From an uncultured Lentisphaeria bacterium (GTDB lineage Bacteria; Verrucomicrobiota; Lentisphaeria; JABSQK01; CAJWLW01): DNA of 17,717 nucleotides. Under the pieces are notes generated by a model, which saw only the letters and a list, made by a program, of their open reading frames with translations, searched no databases and had not been told where the DNA came from. The first letter of the stretch is position 1; each line of letters begins with the position of its first letter. The stretch is from NCBI GenBank assembly GCA_913042885.1, contig CAJWLW010000071.1, positions 1 to 17,717 of the forward strand, written 5' to 3'. Both the position numbers and the translations under genes were made by a program. This document shows, piece after piece, positions 1-7,791 of this stretch.

Positions 1-50
1 TACTCCGTTCGCGGCATTTTCGTCTTGTTGTTCTCCGTGTCACTTCCAGG

Positions 51-2234
51 CTACCGCAATCGGCCACACCAGTTGATTGCATTCTTCAACAGTGTCTTCT
101 TCGTTTCCTCCGCAGCTTTCCCCTTTAACCTCAGGTCCAGGCCGCAGATCACCACCCGCCCTTTGTCAACCTCACCGACGACCACCACCGGATCGCCGCT
201 TGGAGCCGCTCTGGCCACAGCCACGCCTTTTGGACCGAGCTCGTATTCGACGCTGAACCCGGTGCCAGGCAGCTCCTTGTTCATCTTGATCCCCTGCGCC
301 ATTGGATGTTCATCCACCACCAACCAGGGGACGAAATCGTAATCACCACTGTGGTTCTTGAACTTACAGATGTCTGGGTATCTGGTAAGCCCCATCTCCC
401 CCAAAGCCGCCGTAATGATCAGCCCGCCGCCACCGCGCACATAATCTCGGTACGTATCCATCAGGGCATCACTCATACGTCGTCCCTGTTTGTCACGTTT
501 CAATATGGGCAGTACCACCGTTTGGCAAGCGTCAATCATCGCCTTGTTGGGAGAAGACAGCGGCTGGACGTCCATGCCATCCACGGTTTGAAGATAATTG
601 AGAATCTCAATCGAACCGTAACCGGCCTGTACAACCCCGACGCGCAAGCCCTTGCCAGTGAACTTTGGCATCGTGGTCTCTACCATTTCATCATCCGTCA
701 ACGGAAGCTGCTTGGCAGCAACGGATCCCGGGACCCAGTCTTTGGGGCGCAACGCCCGCATCCAGACATCTCCTTTGCAGTACTTCATTTTTCCGCTGAG
801 CCGTTGCGCCGCATGACCTTCAATGTCCGCGACGAGGAAATAGCGAAGACCGGGATCGTGCCGGTCAAGGGTCAAGGTGTAAATGTGCGCTTTGTTGGTG
901 CGATATCGCGTGATCCCCTTGTGCGTGTCAACACTCAGCTCAGTCAATTGATCCGGTTTGTCAGCAGGCGCTGAAGCCAATACCGCCCGAAAGATATCCA
1001 GGCTATAGTGGCTGGCATTCTTGAAGGTCACCTCGTAGACGCCCGTGACCAGGACTTGGTCGGTGACATCCCACGTCTTCGTTACCTTCGCCTTGTCCGC
1101 GAAATCCTGGCTTTTCCAGACACCAACTTTCTTGCTAAAGTAACTCGATGCGAAACTGCGAATCCCGAACGGGGCCAGCGCATCGCTGATCCCGTAAACC
1201 GTCTTACTGACCGCCGCCAGGGTTTTTTTGTAGCGGTTCTTTTTGCCCTGATTATAGAATTCGAGATCGGGAAGCGATCGTATCCAGCGCTCCAATCCGT
1301 CAATGGTTTCGATCCCGGCGCTGCCCAGTCTGGTCAGCGCGTTCTGCACGTCGACGCGCTGGTCGTAGGTGGGGGTTGCAACAGTGGAGACCTGCGTGGT
1401 AATGAATGCTGCCTCTTTCATCATTCTCACATAACCTTGAATGACCCGCGTCTCGGCGATCATCGCCGGTTCACCAAGGCGTTCGGCAATTTTCAATGCC
1501 TTCTCGCAGACCGTAAGATCCTCATCGAAACGCTGCATCGTCGGGAAGTACTCGAACATCCCTTTCTTTCCCAGGCCAGGATCCAAGCGAGCAGCCACCA
1601 TGTTGGAAAGTATGGCGCCGTGGTTGAAGTCATACATCGCTGCACCGTAGAAATCCCATCCCACCGGCCCGAGCAGCACAGCCCACTCGGCAAATGCAGC
1701 AGGGTCGCTGATCCCCCGCCGCGTCGCATAGGCCGCGGAGAACTCGCGCTCGTCGCGGCCCCTGGCATTCCACGACCACTCAGCAGCCGCGGTCACGTTG
1801 AAGTCATAAAGGCGATTGCTGTACACGGCGTAGCCACACAGGCATTCCAGCTTCTTGTCCACAAACTCGTTCATGCGGTACCTGATGAACTGCGGCGCAG
1901 TCCACGGCGTCACCGCACCAAAGGACGATGTCAGTTGCGGCACCACGCCCAGCCACCTGCCCTTGGCCGCGAAATCCTCCAACAGGGGGTAGATCATCGG
2001 TTTCTGCAACGAGTTATAGGTTGCCCAACTGGCATAAAAGATGACACCGACGTCTTGCGGCACTTCAGCCAGCACTTTGTCGTTGCTCGTATAGGTACCC
2101 TGGGTCAGAACAATGCGTACAAACAGCTTTGGATACTGCTTTCGAGCGATTCGCCAACCGTTGACGTAGGCGCGAGCCTCCAAGGCATAGTGCATGTTCT
2201 CACCTGCCCCGAGACACTTGTCGCATCGGCACTG
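51..2234 (-). repeat. Long direct repeat, left copy (partner 15535-17715)
   Basis: The C-terminal two-thirds of DUF4838 copies A and B are clearly homologous at nucleotide level in the same orientation. An example is the common word GGCGATTGCTGTACACGGCG near 1811 and 17291. Identity is imperfect, with most changes at third codon positions. The pair encloses about 12-13 kb and could recombine. Confidence 0.7.
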
Positions 2235-3227
2235 GTACCGCCTTCCCTCCGTCAGCCAGCAGTCGACCTCCTTGGCGCCGGCCTTCGCCATGGCGCACAT
2301 GAAATCCGCCAACACCTCGGCCATCTTGGGCTCCGACGGGCACGGGACGGTCTTCAAATCCCTCTCTCCGAGATCCATTACGACCTGTCCATCGACTTTG
2401 GTCTTCCCTTTGTTGAGGTGTGGATAGACCTCAAACAAGTTGGTATACTCCCCGAGGATTGAGTAATGCGTGATGTAGGGCACCATCTCGAACGCATGAC
2501 GGCGAGCAGATGCGATCCGCTCAGGGTAGAGTTTCGTGACGTCGCCATGGCCGTCTTCCAGAATGCGGTAGCCGACGTGGTATACGGCCATGTTCATCTT
2601 GTGGCGGGCCATCCATTTGATTTCCTCGGGTGGAAACCAGGTAATCGCGCCCGCTTCACCGCGTTGCGCCATATCGGGCCAGTCGGTTACGGAGACCAGG
2701 GGTATCGTCACCGTACCATTCTCAGACTCTCCGCCCCTTTCCAGCAACTGCCGCAACGTTTGCGCGGCGTAGAAAACGCCGCGCTCATGCAGCGCGGTGA
2801 GCACCAGACGGTTTTGGCCGACGGGGCGAATGAGGTACGCCTGATCCCGGTTCGGGAGGTTGCTGAGCTCAGTGGTATCAGTGAGCGTGACGTCCCCGAT
2901 CTTCCCGCCAGCATCGCAGACGCCGATAAGGATTTCAAATGCTTCCCCGTTTCCGTCCGCGCCACCTTTTTCCCTAAGCAAGGCGATCAGTTGGTCCGCA
3001 GCGGTTTTCTCCATCTCACCGGCACTCTGGCGCAGGGTGATTTTCACCTCGGAGGCTGGTAGTTCGACTTTACGATTGATACGGATCTTCTTCGGCAGCG
3101 GGATCACCCAGCGCAGCCACTGCGACTGTTCCTGTGTGGAGACGTTCTCAACCGCCATCGCGCTTTGGGCAGTAGCAGGAACCAGTACAGTACAGATAAA
3201 ACCAACAATTAGTTTAGTGCTTTTCAT
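51..3227 (-). CDS. Secreted DUF4838 / GH20-like glycan-active protein, copy A
   Basis: A 1058-residue protein with a Sec signal peptide: Lys at 3 and 5, a hydrophobic core at about 7-20 and an Ala-x-Ala site near 23-25 (SAMA). Residues about 50-190 look like the alpha/beta domain that precedes GH20/GH84-type barrels, ending in DWPDMAQRG (182-190). A TIM-barrel-like DUF4838 region follows (about 190-500) with WLTEG (Glu327) and a Cys cluster C333-x-C335-x2-C338. Then come a helical region (about 500-700), a beta-rich region (about 715-830) and a C-terminal ThuA/GATase-like alpha/beta domain (about 858-1055, containing RGGGGLIITAA). I infer that it binds or cleaves a polysaccharide outside the cytoplasm; substrate and catalysis are not established. 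The ATG at 3227 has AGGA ten bases upstream. The gene stands 161 bases from its upstream neighbour, so it may have its own promoter. A close paralogue lies at 15535-17717. The DUF4838/GH20-like assignment is from family memory. Confidence 0.8.
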   Translation of the reverse strand: MKSTKLIVGFICTVLVPATAQSAMAVENVSTQEQSQWLRWVIPLPKKIRINRKVELPASEVKITLRQSAGEMEKTAADQLIALLREKGGADGNGEAFEILIGVCDAGGKIGDVTLTDTTELSNLPNRDQAYLIRPVGQNRLVLTALHERGVFYAAQTLRQLLERGGESENGTVTIPLVSVTDWPDMAQRGEAGAITWFPPEEIKWMARHKMNMAVYHVGYRILEDGHGDVTKLYPERIASARRHAFEMVPYITHYSILGEYTNLFEVYPHLNKGKTKVDGQVVMDLGERDLKTVPCPSEPKMAEVLADFMCAMAKAGAKEVDCWLTEGRRYQCRCDKCLGAGENMHYALEARAYVNGWRIARKQYPKLFVRIVLTQGTYTSNDKVLAEVPQDVGVIFYASWATYNSLQKPMIYPLLEDFAAKGRWLGVVPQLTSSFGAVTPWTAPQFIRYRMNEFVDKKLECLCGYAVYSNRLYDFNVTAAAEWSWNARGRDEREFSAAYATRRGISDPAAFAEWAVLLGPVGWDFYGAAMYDFNHGAILSNMVAARLDPGLGKKGMFEYFPTMQRFDEDLTVCEKALKIAERLGEPAMIAETRVIQGYVRMMKEAAFITTQVSTVATPTYDQRVDVQNALTRLGSAGIETIDGLERWIRSLPDLEFYNQGKKNRYKKTLAAVSKTVYGISDALAPFGIRSFASSYFSKKVGVWKSQDFADKAKVTKTWDVTDQVLVTGVYEVTFKNASHYSLDIFRAVLASAPADKPDQLTELSVDTHKGITRYRTNKAHIYTLTLDRHDPGLRYFLVADIEGHAAQRLSGKMKYCKGDVWMRALRPKDWVPGSVAAKQLPLTDDEMVETTMPKFTGKGLRVGVVQAGYGSIEILNYLQTVDGMDVQPLSSPNKAMIDACQTVVLPILKRDKQGRRMSDALMDTYRDYVRGGGGLIITAALGEMGLTRYPDICKFKNHSGDYDFVPWLVVDEHPMAQGIKMNKELPGTGFSVEYELGPKGVAVARAAPSGDPVVVVGEVDKGRVVICGLDLRLKGKAAEETKKTLLKNAINWCGRLR

Positions 3228-3388
3228 GGTAAACCATTCCTGCCTTTTTCGATTCTGCTGACGCCCAGGGCGAACCGTTTTTCTCGGCCGACTCTACAAT
3301 TGGGTTTTCGTGCAAGACGCCCTCCCGTGGGACGGGCGTCCTCGGCCGACATTCGGATCCGTACAGTACAGTACAATGCCACTAGGAG
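3228..3388. other. Intergenic region upstream of DUF4838 copy A
   Basis: These 161 bases separate the end of the DUF35 gene from the ATG of copy A and contain no convincing gene. They hold a strong hairpin (3316-3340), two exact copies of the ten-base word CTCGGCCGAC (3283-3292 and 3341-3350) around that hairpin, and three head-to-tail GTACA units (3361-3375). I found no convincing sigma-70 -35/-10 pair on the minus strand, although the spacing suggests copy A is transcribed separately. Confidence 0.5.
3316..3340. terminator. GC-rich hairpin between DUF35 gene and copy A
   Basis: The arms GACGCCC (3316-3322) and GGGCGTC (3334-3340) pair over seven bases. The stem continues with TCC/GGA past one bulged C and closes on a CGTG loop. 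It lies about 50 bases past the DUF35 stop on the minus strand, where a terminator or attenuator for the acyl-CoA operon would be expected. No T-tract follows on either strand, so it is not a classical intrinsic terminator. A transcript-stabilising or regulatory hairpin is equally possible. Confidence 0.4.
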
Positions 3389-3823
3389 TTAGGTTTGAGA
3401 CACGGCGAAGGCCTGCCTTTTGTCTACCGGTACTCGCCTGAACACCGGCAGCGGCGGCAAACCATCGCGTCTTTCCCAGGTGACCTGGACCGGGTCACCA
3501 ATGGCTACGTTGCCGCCTTCAATGCGCGTCAGCAGCCGCGGGCCCACGTCCAATTCCACCACCGCGACCTGGTACGGCGGCTCGAACTCCGGAGCGATCT
3601 GCAGGTGCACCGTGGTCACCGAGTACACGGTCGCAGCGCCACTCACCGGCGCCCACACGACATCGTCCGAAGCGCACACCATACAGAACGGCCGCGGGTA
3701 AAATTGGTGGCATCCGCAACCGCCGCATTTCTGAACCACCAGTTGGTGCCGCGAAGCTGCCGCCCAAAACGGCCTGCTCAACGGGTCGCCATAAGGAATC
3801 TTATTGCCATCACATGGTTCCAT
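3389..3823 (-). CDS. DUF35 Zn-ribbon/OB-fold acyl-CoA partner protein
   Basis: A 144-residue protein of the DUF35 (Zn-ribbon plus OB-fold) family. The rubredoxin-like zinc knuckle is C33-x2-C36 with C47-x2-C50, with an additional Cys38. The C-terminal half, VYSVTTVH (67 onward) to about residue 130, fits an acyl-CoA-binding OB fold. Such proteins are non-catalytic or acyl-CoA-presenting partners of thiolase-like enzymes, for example BbsA with benzylsuccinate-pathway thiolase and the ChsH2 DUF35 domain with the aldolase Ltp2. It follows the thiolase-like gene by 77 bases, so it is very likely its partner. I start it at the ATG at 3823, because AGGAGA lies six bases upstream and the GTG eight codons earlier has no comparable site. 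The family assignment is secure; the exact role is inferred from the neighbour. Confidence 0.88.
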   Translation of the reverse strand: MEPCDGNKIPYGDPLSRPFWAAASRHQLVVQKCGGCGCHQFYPRPFCMVCASDDVVWAPVSGAATVYSVTTVHLQIAPEFEPPYQVAVVELDVGPRLLTRIEGGNVAIGDPVQVTWERRDGLPPLPVFRRVPVDKRQAFAVSQT

Positions 3824-3829
3824 TCTTGG

Positions 3830-3835
3830 TCTCCT
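3830..3835 (-). promoter_or_regulatory. Ribosome binding site of the DUF35 gene
   Basis: AGGAGA on the minus strand with a six-base spacer to the ATG at 3823. It decides this start over the in-frame GTG at 3847. Confidence 0.7.
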
Positions 3836-3900
3836 GGCATTCCGCACGGGCTGCCGGCCATAAAATAAGCGAGTCTTCAGTGGTCACTCTTGTTTCAGGA

Positions 3901-5055
3901 CTAGCTGCTGCCCAACACCACCGTTGCCGATGTTGACAGCATTCCGCCGATGCCGTGTGCGACACCGATCTCGGCATCCTGCACCTGCCGGTCGCCGGCC
4001 TCACCGCGCAACTGGCGCACCGCCTCGATCAACAGCAGTACCCCGAGCGCACCGGGGTGATTGTACGACAACCCGCCGCCGGACGTCATCGCCGGCAAAG
4101 CGCCGCCCGGCGCCAGCCGCCCGTCACTCACGAAATCTCCGCCTTCCCCCTTTGCACAGAATCCCAGATCCTCAAGCGCCAGCAACACGGTCAATGTGGT
4201 TGCGTCGTAGGGTTGGATAAAGTCGACGTCGTCAGCGGTGATGCCGGCCATGGCGAACGCTTCGGCGCCGGATACCTTGCCGGCCGTCACCGTCAGATCC
4301 GGCATCGACGCCATGTGCCAGTGGGTATGGCTCTCACCGGCGCCCATGATGCGGACCGGTTTTTTCGCCGCATCCTTGGCGCGGTCCGCATGCGTAACGA
4401 TGACAGCACCGCCGCCGTCGGTGATCAGGCAACAGTCCAGCCGCCGCAGCGGCGTCGAGATCATTCGCGACGATAACACGTCGTCGATGCTCAGTGGATC
4501 CCGCTTCCATGCCTTCGGGTTTTTCTGCGCCCACTGCCGTGCAGCCACTGCAATTTCCGCGAACTGTTCGGGTGTACTGCCGTACTGATGCATATGCCGT
4601 GCCGCCATCATGGCGAAATACCCGAGCGGCTTCGGCAATCCGTAGGGCGCCTCGAACTGCGCTGTCAGGCTGGTCGCATCCGCCTGCCCGACCATCGAGC
4701 GCGAGCGCCGGGTACGCTGACGCGAGGCATAGCCGATCAAGGCCACCTCGCAGCGGCCGGCCGCGATCGCCGGCATGGCATGGTGCACGAAGGCCTCGAA
4801 GGCCGCGCCACCCAGATCGCTCGAATCTGCATAGCGCGGTTGGATTCCGAGGTATTCACCGACCTGCACCGACCCTTGTTCGCCCATGTAGTTGACGAAG
4901 ATGCCGTCGACATCCTGCAGTGTCATGCCCGCCTCCGCCAGCGCCTCGCGGGCCGCCAGCGCCAGCATCGACAACTCCGTCTGGTCATGTACCTCGCCGA
5001 GCGGCGTCTCCGCCGCACCCACGATGTACACCGGATTGGCGCCAAACTCAGTCAT
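3901..5055 (-). CDS. Thiolase-like protein lacking the catalytic Cys (Ltp2/SCP-x type)
   Basis: A 384-residue thiolase-superfamily protein of the SCP-x/lipid-transfer branch. The N-terminal half begins VYIVGAAETPLG, and the C-terminal half has QPYDATTL (281-288), LALEDLGFC (292-300), YNHPGALG (331-338) and AHGIGG (366-371). Where a thiolase has its nucleophilic Cys (NxxCxxG), this one reads SSDLGGAAF with Leu81; the second Cys motif of thiolases is also absent. It is therefore unlikely to be a normal thiolytic enzyme. Cysteine-less relatives such as steroid aldolase Ltp2 perform retro-aldol C-C cleavage and need a DUF35 partner, which is the next gene here. The ATG at 5055 overlaps the ligase stop (ATGA) and has AGGAG seven bases upstream, indicating translational coupling. 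Fold certain; aldolase function inferred. A non-catalytic role is the alternative. Confidence 0.85.
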   Translation of the reverse strand: MTEFGANPVYIVGAAETPLGEVHDQTELSMLALAAREALAEAGMTLQDVDGIFVNYMGEQGSVQVGEYLGIQPRYADSSDLGGAAFEAFVHHAMPAIAAGRCEVALIGYASRQRTRRSRSMVGQADATSLTAQFEAPYGLPKPLGYFAMMAARHMHQYGSTPEQFAEIAVAARQWAQKNPKAWKRDPLSIDDVLSSRMISTPLRRLDCCLITDGGGAVIVTHADRAKDAAKKPVRIMGAGESHTHWHMASMPDLTVTAGKVSGAEAFAMAGITADDVDFIQPYDATTLTVLLALEDLGFCAKGEGGDFVSDGRLAPGGALPAMTSGGGLSYNHPGALGVLLLIEAVRQLRGEAGDRQVQDAEIGVAHGIGGMLSTSATVVLGSS

Positions 5056-6584
5056 GATACGGCTCCTGTCGCAGTCCTTGAGCCTCGTCGAAGGGTCGGA
5101 CAGCGCGCCTCGACCAACGCCGAGCGCCGGATCTTACCCGAAGGTTGGCGCGGCAGCGCGTCGACAACCTCGAAAGACTTCGGCACCTTATAGGGCGCTA
5201 ATTGCCCGCGACAGTGACGGTCCAGATCCTCGTTACTTGGAGGATCCGCCGATGACACCGGCTCCACCACGGCGTGGACCCGTTTACCCCATTCGTCATC
5301 CGTCAATCCAATGACCGCACAGTCGCCGACCTTTGCATGCTCACAGAGCACCCCTTCGATCTCGGCGGGATAAATGTTTTCGCCGCCGCTGACGATCATG
5401 TCGACGCGGCGGTCCGCGAGATAAAGATAACCCTCCGCGTCGACGCAACCGAGATCGCCGAGACTCGAGAAACCATCCGGAGTACTCTTCAGGTTTTCGG
5501 AACCGATATACCTATAATACGGCGGCTCCGCATCGCGACGACGCAGAAAAATCTCGCCGATCTCGCCGCACGGCAGTTCGTTGCCTTCGTCGTCGAGGAT
5601 CTTGAGGTCGGCGTTGCGCGGCAGACCGCTACTGCCGCGGTGCACAATCCAGTCATCGCCGCGGATAGTGACAATGCCCACGTTCTCGGCGCCGCCATAG
5701 GCGTCATAAAGCTGTTCGGGACCGATAAGATCGATCCAACGCTGCTTGAGCACCGGCGAACACGGAGCCGCCGTGTGATAGATGCTGCGGATACTGGAGA
5801 AATCGCGACCGTCGATGCCCGCCAATTCTGCGATACGGCGCATCATGGTGGGAGCGAGAAAGGCGCAGTTGACGCGATGCCGCTCGATCAGGTCAACGGC
5901 CGGCGCCGCGTCGAACCTCTCCATTACCACCAGGGTCTGCGCCTCCGCAAGGCCACTGAACGTGATGAAGAACGGGGCACTATGGTACAACGGCCCGGCC
6001 ACCAGTTGCACCATCCCAGCCGTCCAGCCGACGAGTGCGAACAAGTGGTTTGTGCCTGGTGTAAACACCCAGGGATTCGGATCGACGATGATCTTCGGCA
6101 ACCCCGTCGAGCCTCCCGATCCCACCGCTTTGCCGGGGTGCGCGATGACATCAGGAACCGGCGCATCCGACATGCCGATCATCGCTCGATCGAGCTCGGC
6201 GGACCTCAAAAGGTCCCCGACATCCGTCTCCCAGTCGGCAATGATCACTGTCGGATTGGCCAACTTCAGGATCCTGCTGCGTTCGCTTTCCGGCATCCGC
6301 GGATAAAGTGGCAGCACCATTGCCCCCACCTTCCATGCGGCGATGGCAGCGACAATGTGGTGCTCGCCGTTTGGCAACCCAATGACGATTGTCGATTCGG
6401 TAGCCACGCCGAGATCGGCCAATACGCGCGCGGACTGGTTCGAACGCCGGTCGAGCTCGGACCAGGTTAACGCCTGTTCTCTGCCACTCGGGTGCGACAC
6501 GAATACGATCGCAACCTTGTCGGGATGTGCCGCCGCCAGATCGGAGATTCGGCGTCCGTACGAAACGGTTTTGGGTTCAGTCAT
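5052..6584 (-). CDS. AMP-forming acyl-CoA synthetase (acid-CoA ligase)
   Basis: A 510-residue adenylate-forming enzyme that would activate a carboxylic acid to its CoA thioester in the cytoplasm. The P-loop is SGGSTGLPK (156-164), a GGSTG variant of the common SGTTG that I associate with bile-acid and other polycyclic-acid CoA ligases. Further motifs are YGGAE (296-300), GDLG (376-379), the hinge region around DRRVDMIVSGGENIYP (391-406) and the C-terminal catalytic Lys484 in PSGK. Length is normal for the family. I prefer the ATG at 6584 because family members begin only shortly before the first conserved segment and this start avoids overlapping the upstream stop. An in-frame ATG at 6626 would add 14 residues and overlap by 23 bases. 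Neither has a strong ribosome site. It shares an ATGA overlap with the thiolase-like gene, so both are in one operon. Substrate is unknown; a bulky or branched acid is a guess. Confidence 0.9.
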   Translation of the reverse strand: MTEPKTVSYGRRISDLAAAHPDKVAIVFVSHPSGREQALTWSELDRRSNQSARVLADLGVATESTIVIGLPNGEHHIVAAIAAWKVGAMVLPLYPRMPESERSRILKLANPTVIIADWETDVGDLLRSAELDRAMIGMSDAPVPDVIAHPGKAVGSGGSTGLPKIIVDPNPWVFTPGTNHLFALVGWTAGMVQLVAGPLYHSAPFFITFSGLAEAQTLVVMERFDAAPAVDLIERHRVNCAFLAPTMMRRIAELAGIDGRDFSSIRSIYHTAAPCSPVLKQRWIDLIGPEQLYDAYGGAENVGIVTIRGDDWIVHRGSSGLPRNADLKILDDEGNELPCGEIGEIFLRRRDAEPPYYRYIGSENLKSTPDGFSSLGDLGCVDAEGYLYLADRRVDMIVSGGENIYPAEIEGVLCEHAKVGDCAVIGLTDDEWGKRVHAVVEPVSSADPPSNEDLDRHCRGQLAPYKVPKSFEVVDALPRQPSGKIRRSALVEARCPTLRRGSRTATGAVS

Positions 6585-6603
6585 GCAGAATTTTTTCACA
6601 CCG

Positions 6604-7770
6604 TTACACCCTACCATCGGTGTCATCGGTCCAGGTTCGGGAGTCCGGAACCGGCAGCCAATTGCCTTCGCTGCTGATGGATTGCTGGCTGACCAAACCG
6701 GGCAAAGTCATGTCCATCGCTTGATGAATGCCGATCGGACATGGGCGCCGGCTCTCGACGAAGTCAATGAAATCCAACACCTCGAAAAAATCCCCGCCGC
6801 CGTGGCCCGCCTGCTTGGCAATCTCGCTGCCGGACTTGTACCAGTCCGGCAAGTATTGCTCCACAATCTCATCCAGCGCTTCCCACTTGTAGGTGCAATC
6901 GTAGCCGCTCGCATTCGGCCCGCCCTCGGGATCACGATGCTGCAACCAGATCTTGTCCTGATCGGTGAGGCCCCGTGATGATTCATAACATCCTGTCGCT
7001 CCCTGCAGTGAATACCCCGACATGTTATGGGGGCGAACGCTGAGCATGTCAACCCTGATTTTTACCAAGCCGCCGCCGCTCATTCGGCAGAGCATGACAC
7101 TGGTGTCTTCGGCTTCGTACAAATCTCCCTTCGCATCCCGATGATGATGACCGCTTCCGGCGCAGCACACCGAGGTCACTCGCCGGCCGCTGAACCACTG
7201 CAGGACGGGACCAAGACTGTGCGTACCGTAGGTGATGCCGTTGATCCCGGTCTGCCATTTGCGCCGCCAGATGGTTCTCTCGTTCAGCTTCTTCAATTCG
7301 TGCAGGTACTCACCTTCGGCGTAATAGAGATCGCCGAACAAGCCTTGGCGAACCATTTCACGTACCGCTACATTGCTGCGCAGGTAAGTAAAGTTCTCCC
7401 CCATCATGTAGACGGCGTTGCTGCGCTCGCAGGCAAGAACAAGTTCCCGGCATTCGGCGATTGAAATTCCGGCAGGAACTTCACACAAAACCGAGATGCC
7501 CCGGTCCAAGGCAGCGATCGACTGCGGCACATGAAAGTGCATCGGGGTTCCTATTATCACGGCGTCGACGCAGCCGTCGTCCAGCATCGCCTGGTAATCC
7601 GTGTACTGCCTTTCGGCGCCGAAACGGGCAGCGGCCTCCGGCAACCGCGCAGCGTTGGTATCACAAACAGCTGTAAGGCTGACGCGGTCCGCAATGGCGT
7701 CACAGGCGACCTTAAAGCCCGATCCCCGGCCGCAGGCGCCGACGATTCCAAGTTTTAGTTTGCTGCTCAC
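6604..7770 (-). CDS. Gfo/Idh/MocA-family protein, GH109-like (EVP variant)
   Basis: A 388-residue NAD(P)-dependent protein with an N-terminal Rossmann fold (KLGIVGACGRGSG, 6-18) and the Gfo/Idh C-terminal domain (Gly-Thr-His184). The motif that normally reads EKP, with the catalytic Lys, is EVP here (Glu97-Val98-Pro99). The later motif GHGGGDF (322-328) and the ending LPGLVSQQSI (356-365) are features I associate with glycoside hydrolase family 109, whose members use bound NAD to cleave alpha-N-acetylgalactosaminides by a redox-elimination route. I infer a GH109-like glycosidase or lyase rather than a simple dehydrogenase; without alignment this stays tentative. Start is the GTG at 7770, giving a short N-terminus before the Rossmann strand. 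It sits 21 bases after the HSD10-like gene and 19 bases before the ligase start, an odd sugar-type gene inside an acyl-CoA operon. No signal peptide is seen. Confidence 0.85.
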   Translation of the reverse strand: MSSKLKLGIVGACGRGSGFKVACDAIADRVSLTAVCDTNAARLPEAAARFGAERQYTDYQAMLDDGCVDAVIIGTPMHFHVPQSIAALDRGISVLCEVPAGISIAECRELVLACERSNAVYMMGENFTYLRSNVAVREMVRQGLFGDLYYAEGEYLHELKKLNERTIWRRKWQTGINGITYGTHSLGPVLQWFSGRRVTSVCCAGSGHHHRDAKGDLYEAEDTSVMLCRMSGGGLVKIRVDMLSVRPHNMSGYSLQGATGCYESSRGLTDQDKIWLQHRDPEGGPNASGYDCTYKWEALDEIVEQYLPDWYKSGSEIAKQAGHGGGDFFEVLDFIDFVESRRPCPIGIHQAMDMTLPGLVSQQSISSEGNWLPVPDSRTWTDDTDGRV

Positions 7771-7791
7771 TGTCTTATTGCGTCGACTCTG

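Noticed and set aside
1..50. A possible next gene starting at the ATG at 17 on the minus strand (MPRTE...)
   Set aside because: Only five codons are visible before the edge, and the nearest GGAG is about 15 bases away, too far for a convincing start.
1008..2462. A 484-residue open frame on the plus strand opposite DUF4838 copy A
   Set aside because: It is antisense to a gene with a clear signal peptide, domains and a paralogue. Its product is His/Arg/Leu-rich, without motifs.
3316..3340. Classical rho-independent terminator
   Set aside because: The stem is strong, but no run of T follows on either strand. It is kept only as a possible terminator or regulatory hairpin.
5274..6470. A 398-residue plus-strand frame opposite the acyl-CoA ligase
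   Set aside because: The minus strand carries all ligase motifs. The antisense product shows no family features and is explained by GC-rich codon bias.
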